From: an uncultured Bacteroides sp.
GTDB lineage: Bacteria; Bacteroidota; Bacteroidia; Bacteroidales; Bacteroidaceae
Assembly: GCA_900557355.1 (NCBI GenBank)
Contig: USSR01000118.1
Span: forward strand, 1 to 13,457
Reading direction: 5' to 3'
Length of the DNA: 13,457 bases
The notes below the pieces were generated by a model, which was not told where the DNA came from, made no database searches, and was given only the letters and a program-made list of their open reading frames with translations. Shown in pieces: positions 7,915-13,457 of this stretch. A program made the position numbers and the translations under genes. Numbering within the stretch: the stretch's first letter is position 1; the number at the start of each line of letters is the position of its first letter.

Positions 7915-7944
7915 AGAATCTATATAGCATTAAAAGAAGGGACT

Positions 7945-10677
7945 ATGAATATCTTGAATATTTTTCTTGGTTCTTCCAAGGACTTGATGTACGCACGTAA
8001 GCATATTGGAAATATCATCCGCAGACTAAATGATCAGTGGATGGAGAAGGGTGTGCGTATTCGGCTTTGTGTATGGGAAGATTTCCGCACAGAATATGAG
8101 GATAAGTCAAAACAACAGGAATATATAGATGAGTTAGTTCTACCAAGTCATATTTGTATATTCCTTTATGATAATAGAATAAACCCTTATACCCAAAAGG
8201 AACTTAATGCAAAGATAGGTCAAGACTTGTCTGCTGTTACTGTATATCATATTCCAAATAAGGACGGGGTATGGAATGAAGCGGTAGACGTGGATACGAT
8301 GTTGAAAAATCAGAATATTACTCCGAATGATGTGTCAAATATCAATGATATAGATGCTTTAATAGAGAGCTTGGTAAGTAGGTATATTGTTGGAAAAGGA
8401 TGGGACAACGGTAGTGCTGTAACTATGGAAACAAAGTATTTATACACAACGATACCTTGGGATTTATCAAAGGAGGTAGATGCTTATGAGGATGCAGTTC
8501 GTTCGATAGATGGAATCGCACAGGAGTTCTTGAGCATTCGATTGGTATTGCATCCGAAGAAGGACATTCATCTGCTTGAGCAGACGGATCACTACATTCC
8601 TCTTTTAAAGGAGAAAGTAAGTGAGAGTGATTTGGTAGAGTTTGCAAAGGCTCAAGAGCTTCAGCATGCTAATCCTGACAAGCGACCAGTTATTTCACTT
8701 TTTACTCGCGGAGCAATTTTCAAATCAGAAGTAAATGCTGAGTTCGCCCGTTTGATAGAAGGAAAGGATTTATTTTCGGTAAGGGTAAATCCGCCGTATG
8801 ATACAGTCAAATGGCGTCTGCTTTGTTGGCTATTGCGTGTCAAGACTAACTTTATAGCTTCTGTAGATATGACATGTTTTCAGTTTAAGAATCATTTTCT
8901 GTATTACTTCGGAAAGCCAGTCGTTTCATTGACTGAGTTTGATCCAAGTGGAGATGCTGATAAGATTTCTGAAGAATTGGAGGCAAAGAAAGAGGAGATT
9001 GTCGGTAAGGGGGTATCCATGGACAAGTCTGAGATTGTAGAACTTCAGAATTTGCTGTCAGAAAAACAATTCTTGGAATGCAAACTAAAGATGGTTGTGG
9101 TTAAAGTTACGAACCAGTGGTTACTCGAATCTATTCAGTTTAAGGCGGAGGAAGTTGCAAATTTGGATTCAAAGTGTTTTGGTCACAAGTTAGTACTTCA
9201 GGAGAATATGCTGGATAATACTATTGAGCAAGCTCGGGCTATTCTTGACAGCTGGAAGGAAGCACTTGATGCTTTGAACAAAGAAGAGGACGAACTTGAA
9301 GGGCAGTTGTTAGAAGTTAATAGAGAAAAGGCTCGGACTATTGCAAACCAAATAAAGGATATTTGCCTAAAGAAAGAAAAACTGATCAAAAATCTTGTAG
9401 AGAAGAAACAGATGCCTCCTGTGGAGTTGCTGGCAACACAAATCTACATTGTTGGTCTTTTCGATACGTTTATCAAGGAGACGGCTCAACCACAAGAAGA
9501 GGATGAACTGTATTTTCGAATATTTAAAGATGCTGACACCTTTGGCTACTTAAGTCCACAGGTCGAGATGGCGCGCCTGAATTATGGTAATGCTTTCAGT
9601 CGAAAGAAAGACCACAAGGACGCATACGAATGCTATATAAAAGCAATCCGTAACTTGGGATGCTTTCCTGATAATAATGTAATGTTGCGACATTTGAAAA
9701 CTCATGCTTATATCTCTGCTATTCAGACGCTATTGGATATCGACTTTCGACAGAACACGATATGGAGATTATTGAAAGATTTGCAACAAATGCTTGAAAG
9801 TTGGAAAAGTGCGGGGTATGACTGTATTGCTGAGGAAGGTGCGTATTATGCAGCATTGATTAGAAGCACAACGAGCGATTTTGCTTCTTCGCATGAGATG
9901 GTTGAGGAGGCAGAGAAAGTATTTGAAGAAGCAGGAAGTGGTAGTAGGGTGCCTGTAAATCATGAGTTCTATCATGAAGTACTTTGTTATTTACCTGCAA
10001 ATATTGCAGGTTATTATATAGATAAGTTTGAAGAGTGGGGTTATAAGACAGAAGCAGGGTCGTATATAAAGAAATGCAATATTTTATGTGAAAGAACCAT
10101 CGAAAATGCTCTGAGGCTACAGAAAGAAGACCGACTGATGTCGATGGAGATGCAAGGAAGAGCATATCATCAACTTGGTTTCTTGGCAGCAAACTTGCCC
10201 TCAAATTACTGGATGCAGGCAAAAGACTATTATGCAAAGGCATATAATCTACGTTTACAGATATTGCGAATAAGTAATGCGGCTTCTGATGCGGCTTCTC
10301 TTGCAGAAACAGCTGTAAACATTGGAGCTTTGTATTTGCAGATGGTTAAAGTGGATCTTTTCTGTAATTGCAATGCTAATGTGATAGATGTATTTTCTAT
10401 TACAATGAGATATGCGGAAACGGCTGTGAACATCTACCAGAAACTTATGCATCATGGCGAAGAAGAGTCGGAACTCTGCTACTATAGGGCTATCCAGTTG
10501 AAGGGTAGTATAATATATCAATATGCAGAATGCGGTTATCCTACAGCTAATAAATCAGAGGGTATTCGACTTCTGCAAGAAGCATATGATTGGAATCAAA
10601 AACATTATGAGAATACATATTGTGATGTGTTCGAGGGAGTGGCAGGAGTGATATTGCGCCATGAAGGATTGATATAA
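7945..10677 (+). CDS. Large DUF4062-like / coiled-coil / TPR-repeat protein, function unknown
   Basis: The 910-residue protein is counted from ATG 7945. The open frame extends back to 7837, but those 36 codons encode an IS66 transposase tail, so 7945 (after AAAAGAAGGGACT) is the better start. Residues 1-75 (NIFLGSSKDLMYARKHI, then IRLCVWEDF and HICIFLYDNRI) resemble DUF4062, a TIR/SEFIR-like Rossmann fold: FxSSxxDLxxxR, a W/E-F strand, then a hydrophobic strand. Residues 248-332 (PVISLFTRGAIF to GKPVVSLTEFD) may be a second alpha/beta domain. Residues 340-380 and 425-490 are charged, predicted coiled coil. From about 540 there are TPR-like helices (ARLNYGNAFSRKKDHKDAYE; AYHQLGFLAANLPSNYW); the heptapeptide AETAVNI occurs at 787 and 824. 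No Walker A motif, membrane helix or signal peptide is visible. DUF4062 with helical repeats occurs in signalling and suspected defence proteins, but the role here is inference. It is not a recognisable polysaccharide enzyme. Confidence 0.85.
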   Translation: MNILNIFLGSSKDLMYARKHIGNIIRRLNDQWMEKGVRIRLCVWEDFRTEYEDKSKQQEYIDELVLPSHICIFLYDNRINPYTQKELNAKIGQDLSAVTVYHIPNKDGVWNEAVDVDTMLKNQNITPNDVSNINDIDALIESLVSRYIVGKGWDNGSAVTMETKYLYTTIPWDLSKEVDAYEDAVRSIDGIAQEFLSIRLVLHPKKDIHLLEQTDHYIPLLKEKVSESDLVEFAKAQELQHANPDKRPVISLFTRGAIFKSEVNAEFARLIEGKDLFSVRVNPPYDTVKWRLLCWLLRVKTNFIASVDMTCFQFKNHFLYYFGKPVVSLTEFDPSGDADKISEELEAKKEEIVGKGVSMDKSEIVELQNLLSEKQFLECKLKMVVVKVTNQWLLESIQFKAEEVANLDSKCFGHKLVLQENMLDNTIEQARAILDSWKEALDALNKEEDELEGQLLEVNREKARTIANQIKDICLKKEKLIKNLVEKKQMPPVELLATQIYIVGLFDTFIKETAQPQEEDELYFRIFKDADTFGYLSPQVEMARLNYGNAFSRKKDHKDAYECYIKAIRNLGCFPDNNVMLRHLKTHAYISAIQTLLDIDFRQNTIWRLLKDLQQMLESWKSAGYDCIAEEGAYYAALIRSTTSDFASSHEMVEEAEKVFEEAGSGSRVPVNHEFYHEVLCYLPANIAGYYIDKFEEWGYKTEAGSYIKKCNILCERTIENALRLQKEDRLMSMEMQGRAYHQLGFLAANLPSNYWMQAKDYYAKAYNLRLQILRISNAASDAASLAETAVNIGALYLQMVKVDLFCNCNANVIDVFSITMRYAETAVNIYQKLMHHGEEESELCYYRAIQLKGSIIYQYAECGYPTANKSEGIRLLQEAYDWNQKHYENTYCDVFEGVAGVILRHEGLI

Positions 10678-10690
10678 GACAAAAACAGCA

Positions 10691-10709
10691 TTAATATTTA
10701 TCATATTAA
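10691..10709. promoter_or_regulatory. Perfect 7-bp AT inverted repeat in intergenic gap
   Basis: The 48-base gap before the WbuB-like gene contains TTAATAT-TTATC-ATATTAA, a perfect palindrome with a five-base spacer. It is all A/T in the arms, so as RNA it would be a weak hairpin and it has no T-tract. It could be a protein-binding site or part of a promoter for the end module, or chance in AT-rich DNA. No Bacteroides -7/-33 promoter (TAnnTTTG/TTTG) is visible in the gap. Confidence 0.3.
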
Positions 10710-10725
10710 CATCGGAAAATCATAA

Positions 10726-11961
10726 ATGAACGAAAAAAAGAAAATACTTTTTGTATGTCAATACTTTTATCCAGAAACATTTCGAGGTAATGATATTGCT
10801 TTTCATCTGGCAGAGAAGGGGTGTGATGTACATGTGGTTACGGGCATTCCGAATTATCCAAATGGTAAGTTTTTTTCTGGATATGGATTATTTAAGAAAC
10901 GATATGAAGTGATTAATGGGGTACGAGTGACACGCTTACCAATTGTTCCTCGTGGTGAAGGCAATAAGATTATGCTTATGTTCAATTACTTCAGTTATCT
11001 GATTGTGGGTTGGGTGTGGATGTTTTGCCATGCATTGTTTCATAAATATGACATAGTGTTTTGTCAGCAGCTATCACCGGTAACAATGTCAAGTCCAGCG
11101 GTGTTGTACAAAAAAATGCGACATGTGCCACTTTATACTTGGGTTCTTGATTTATGGCCCGAAAGCTTGACTGCTGCAGGTGGTATTAACAATCAAGTTA
11201 TTCTTGGATTCTTTAATTGGTTTGTGAAAAGCGAATACAAGAACTCGGATAAAATACTTACCTCTTCACGAGGTTTCGATCAAAGTATTTTGCAATATGG
11301 TGATTATTTGGACAAGATAATCTATTTTCCACAGTGGAGTGATGGAACAGCCAATATATCAGATTTGGCTTTTTCTCTTCCAGAAGAATTGCAGAAACTG
11401 TCAGACGAACATGATTTTATTATCATGTTTGCAGGTGCTGTAGGTGAGGCTCATGGTATGGAGTGTAATATGAAAGCCGCATTGAAAACCAAAGAGTATG
11501 GAAATATTAAATGGGTGATTGTTGGCGATGGACGTAAATTAGAATGGGTTCGTTCATTTGTGAAAGAATACGATCTTAAGGATACAGTACTTACCCTTGG
11601 GCGTTTCCCATCTGAAACTATGCCAATGTTTTTTGAAAAGGCAAATGTTATGCTTGTGTCTTTGACTGATTCACCATTATTTAATCTGTATTCTCCTGCT
11701 AAGATAGCTTCATATATGACAGCTGAACGACCGATTGTTGCTGTGCTAAATGGAGAGGGTGGTGAAGTTATAAAGAACGCAGATTGTGGTTGGAATGTTT
11801 CCGCAGGTGATTCTGAAGAATTAGCAAAACTTGTAATTATGCTGTCGAAGATGAGTAAGTCGGAGCTTCAAGAGAAAGGACGTAAAGGACGAGAGTATTA
11901 TGATAAATTTTTCACAAAAGATGAATGTCTGAAAAATTTAGATAAGATAATGGGATTATAA
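10726..11961 (+). CDS. WbuB-like GT4 glycosyltransferase
   Basis: This 411-residue GT-B enzyme is of the WbuB type. The N-terminus is KKILFVCQYFYPETFRGNDI with the typical VVTGIPNYPNGKFF loop (about 38-50). A hydrophobic segment MLMFNYFSYLIVGWVWMF (83-100) is characteristic of the subgroup and probably anchors it to the membrane. Further landmarks are TWVLDLWPESL (138-148), IIMFAGAVGEAHGME (232-246), WVIVGDGRK, and the donor-binding loop YSPAKIASYMTAERPIVAV (322-340), where S-P-A-K replaces the EX7E glutamate. The subgroup name comes from E. coli WbuB, proposed to transfer an N-acetylfucosamine-type sugar onto the first sugar-PP-undecaprenol; the sugar here is not determinable. It stands immediately before the initiating transferase and WbuC, so it is a good candidate for the second sugar addition. 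Confidence 0.9.
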   Translation: MNEKKKILFVCQYFYPETFRGNDIAFHLAEKGCDVHVVTGIPNYPNGKFFSGYGLFKKRYEVINGVRVTRLPIVPRGEGNKIMLMFNYFSYLIVGWVWMFCHALFHKYDIVFCQQLSPVTMSSPAVLYKKMRHVPLYTWVLDLWPESLTAAGGINNQVILGFFNWFVKSEYKNSDKILTSSRGFDQSILQYGDYLDKIIYFPQWSDGTANISDLAFSLPEELQKLSDEHDFIIMFAGAVGEAHGMECNMKAALKTKEYGNIKWVIVGDGRKLEWVRSFVKEYDLKDTVLTLGRFPSETMPMFFEKANVMLVSLTDSPLFNLYSPAKIASYMTAERPIVAVLNGEGGEVIKNADCGWNVSAGDSEELAKLVIMLSKMSKSELQEKGRKGREYYDKFFTKDECLKNLDKIMGL

Positions 11962-11978
11962 TAGTAATATAATTTGAA

Positions 11979-12968
11979 ATGATAACATACATTATTATTT
12001 TTATTCTGCTTCTCATAGCAGAACTCCTCTATTTCCGTATTGCGGATAAGTTTAACATCATCGACAAACCCAACGAACGCTCATCCCACTCTACGATTGT
12101 ATTGCGTGGTGGAGGTATAATTTTCTTAATTGGGATATGGATTTGGAGTGCCTTCTTCGGATTCCAATATCCTTGGTTCTTAGCCGGTTTGACATTAGTA
12201 GCCGGCATTAGTTTTGTAGATGACATCCATTCATTGCCGGACTCTGTAAGATTAATAGCCCAGTTTGCAGCTGCCGCAATGGCATTCTATCAGCTCGGCA
12301 TATTGCATTGGTCAATGTGGTGGATAATATTACTGGCACTAATCGTCTATGTCGGTGCCACGAATGTGATAAACTTCATGGATGGAATCAATGGTATCAC
12401 AGCAGGCTACTCTTTGGCTGTATTGATTCCGTTGGCACTGGTGAATATAAATGGTGTTTTTGTAGAACAGAGTTTGATCATATCAACGATTCTTGCTTCA
12501 TTGGTGTTTTGTATTTTCAATTTCCGTCCGAAGGGTAAAGCGAAATGCTTTGCAGGGGATGTCGGCTCTATTGGTATTGCTTTTATTATACTGTTTCTGT
12601 TAGGTAATGTGATGATCAGGACAACGGATATTACTTGGCTGATATTCTTGTTAGTATATGGTGTGGATGGCTGTCTGACTATTGTACATCGTATTATCTT
12701 GCACGAGAACTTGGGCGAGGCACATCGTAAGCATGCTTATCAGATTATGGCTAATGAGTTGAAAGTGGGGCATGTAAAAGTTTCATTGCTGTATACGGTT
12801 ATGCAGTTAGTGATTTCTCTTGGATTTATCTATCTTTGTCCCGATACGGTGTTTGCTCATTGGTTATATTTGGTGGGTGTATCAGCTGTATTGGCTATTG
12901 TTTACATATTGTTCATGAAAAAATACTATCATTTACATGAAGAATATCTCATATCATTGAAACAATAA
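11979..12968 (+). CDS. MraY/WecA-like polyprenyl-phosphate sugar-1-phosphate transferase
   Basis: This 329-residue polytopic inner-membrane protein has about nine to ten hydrophobic segments, starting with MITYIIIFILLLIAELLYF. Motifs of the polyprenyl-phosphate GlcNAc/HexNAc-1-phosphate transferase family appear in order: RSSHSTIVLRGGG (35-46), FVDDIHSLPD (Asp81-Asp82, metal site), NVINFMDGINGI (Asn132, Asp135, Asn138), CFAGDVGS (Asp194), and the cytoplasmic loop EAHRKHAYQ (His249-His252). It would transfer a HexNAc-1-phosphate from UDP-HexNAc to undecaprenyl phosphate, starting the repeat unit on the cytoplasmic face. All catalytic residues are present. A location at the 3' end of the biosynthetic operon is usual for this gene in Bacteroidales. 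The exact donor sugar is not certain; wecA and wbpL are the family names for relatives, but no symbol is assigned. Confidence 0.93.
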   Translation: MITYIIIFILLLIAELLYFRIADKFNIIDKPNERSSHSTIVLRGGGIIFLIGIWIWSAFFGFQYPWFLAGLTLVAGISFVDDIHSLPDSVRLIAQFAAAAMAFYQLGILHWSMWWIILLALIVYVGATNVINFMDGINGITAGYSLAVLIPLALVNINGVFVEQSLIISTILASLVFCIFNFRPKGKAKCFAGDVGSIGIAFIILFLLGNVMIRTTDITWLIFLLVYGVDGCLTIVHRIILHENLGEAHRKHAYQIMANELKVGHVKVSLLYTVMQLVISLGFIYLCPDTVFAHWLYLVGVSAVLAIVYILFMKKYYHLHEEYLISLKQ

Positions 12969-12973
12969 CGATT

Positions 12974-13411
12974 ATGGAATTTAATAAGGAATTTTTAGAC
13001 AAGCTATTTGAACAGGCCACAGAAAATCCTCGTTTGCGTCAGAACTTTGACCTACGCACTTCATCTGCCGATACCAGTCAACGTATGCTAAACGCATTGC
13101 TGCCAGAAACTAAAGTGCCCATTCATCGGCATGAAGATACTACCGAAACAGTAATCTGCCTGTGTGGCAGTTTGGACGAAGTAATTTATGAGGAAGTAGT
13201 TTCATATGAGAATGATACGGATGATTTTCAGAAGGAGATGAATGTGCAAGATGTAGTTCGTAAGGTGGAGTATCGAGAAGTACAGCGTATCCATCTCAAT
13301 CCTACAGAAACCAAATATGGTTGTCAGATACCAAAGGGTGCATGGCATACTGTGGAAGTGATTGAACCATCTGTCATCTTTGAGGCTAAAGATGGAGCTT
13401 ATGCTCGTTAA
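12974..13411 (+). CDS. WbuC family cupin-fold metalloprotein
   Basis: This is a 145-residue small cupin. The C-terminal cupin barrel shows the metal-ligand pattern VPIHRHEDTTETVICLCG (His51, His53, Glu58 region) and the second motif PKGAWHTVEV (His125). The N-terminal RMLNALLPET segment and the ending VIFEAKDGAYAR are typical of WbuC-family members, which occur as the last gene of many O-antigen and capsule clusters next to WbuB-like transferases. Its biochemical role is not established; a sugar-modifying or isomerase-like function has been suggested only by fold. The start lies five bases after the transferase stop, so it is co-transcribed. Nothing is truncated. Family assignment is strong and function unknown. 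Confidence 0.9.
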   Translation: MEFNKEFLDKLFEQATENPRLRQNFDLRTSSADTSQRMLNALLPETKVPIHRHEDTTETVICLCGSLDEVIYEEVVSYENDTDDFQKEMNVQDVVRKVEYREVQRIHLNPTETKYGCQIPKGAWHTVEVIEPSVIFEAKDGAYAR

Positions 13412-13438
13412 ACGATGAAAAACAGATGAAATGAATAG

Positions 13439-13457
13439 GAAGTACTGAAAGTGCTTT
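13439..13457 (+). terminator. Possible rho-independent terminator hairpin, cut by window edge
   Basis: After the WbuC stop, AAGTAC-TGAAA-GTGCTT (13440-13456) can form a six-pair stem with one G:U pair, and a G:U pair outside it (13439 and 13457). The sequence continues into T residues at the window end, so a U-tract may follow. The stem is short and weak and the tract is not visible, so this is tentative. Bases 13412-13438 hold nothing recognisable. Confidence 0.35.

Larger units (their letters stand above)
7188..7930 (+). mobile_element. Degenerate IS66-family insertion sequence relic
   Basis: The roughly 0.8 kb between the GT2 gene and the next functional gene carries scattered pieces of an IS66-type transposase in at least three frames. 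Recognised pieces are an N-terminal zinc-finger-region fragment (7412-7640) and a C-terminal fragment containing the catalytic-glutamate motif (7713-7914). A family member is usually about 500 residues; the central DDE aspartate region is missing, so the copy has both frameshifts and a large internal deletion. A possible earlier fragment around 7225-7400 reads as low-quality coding sequence with stops. Terminal inverted repeats and a target duplication are not recognisable, so the edges given are approximate. Bases 7119-7187 show nothing identifiable. The identification rests on remembered family motifs, not on an alignment. Confidence 0.8.

Noticed and set aside
9004..9030. GKGVSMDKS in the cargo protein considered as a Walker A P-loop
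   Set aside because: It lacks the GxxxxGK[ST] spacing and a preceding hydrophobic strand, and sits at the edge of a coiled-coil region.
9860..10243. 127-codon open frame on the minus strand
   Set aside because: It lies entirely antisense to the TPR region of the cargo gene, has low-complexity composition and no recognisable motif, so it is a shadow frame.
1..13457. Invertible promoter with inverted repeats, CRISPR array, tRNA or rRNA
   Set aside because: No long inverted repeat pair flanking a promoter, no regular direct repeat array and no cloverleaf or rRNA-like sequence was seen by eye; the regulator-containing start of this locus is outside the window.

Overview
The window is a stretch of a surface-polysaccharide (capsule or O-antigen type) biosynthesis locus from a member of the Bacteroidales, most likely a gut Bacteroides, Phocaeicola or Prevotella relative. 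The evidence is the AT-rich coding sequence, tightly packed co-directional glycosyltransferase genes with mostly weak Shine-Dalgarno signals, a relic of a Bacteroidetes-type IS66 transposase, and a terminal MraY/WecA-like initiating transferase followed by a WbuC cupin. The organism call is inference from gene content. All supported genes lie on the + strand.

Region 1 (1-7118) is a continuous biosynthetic operon: the 3' part of a glycosyltransferase, a hexapeptide acetyltransferase, a GT4 glycosyltransferase, a TupA-like ATP-grasp protein, a CapA-like metallophosphatase-fold protein, a second GT4 enzyme lacking the usual EX7E glutamates, a NodB-type polysaccharide deacetylase and a GT2 glycosyltransferase. 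Gaps are 0-20 bases and two junctions overlap, so translational coupling is likely. Together these would build a sugar repeat unit and modify it by O- or N-acetylation, deacetylation and possibly aminoacyl or peptide-like attachment.

Region 2 (7119-10725) interrupts the biosynthetic genes. About 0.7 kb holds a badly decayed IS66-family transposase, with several frameshifts and its middle missing. It is followed by a 910-residue protein that is not a sugar enzyme. Its N-terminus resembles the DUF4062/TIR-like fold, its middle is predicted coiled coil, and its C-terminus is TPR-like helical repeats. The longest open frame for this gene begins inside the IS66 relic, so its first 36 codons are transposase sequence; the native start is probably at 7945. 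This looks like accessory cargo, possibly a signalling or defence protein, parked in the capsule operon.

Region 3 (10726-13411) is a compact end module: a WbuB-like GT4 transferase, a polytopic polyprenyl-phosphate sugar-1-phosphate transferase that would load the first sugar on undecaprenyl phosphate, and a WbuC-type cupin. A short hairpin at the very end of the window may be the operon terminator. No Wzx flippase, Wzy polymerase, UpxY/UpxZ regulator or nucleotide-sugar synthesis gene is visible, so these must lie outside the window.
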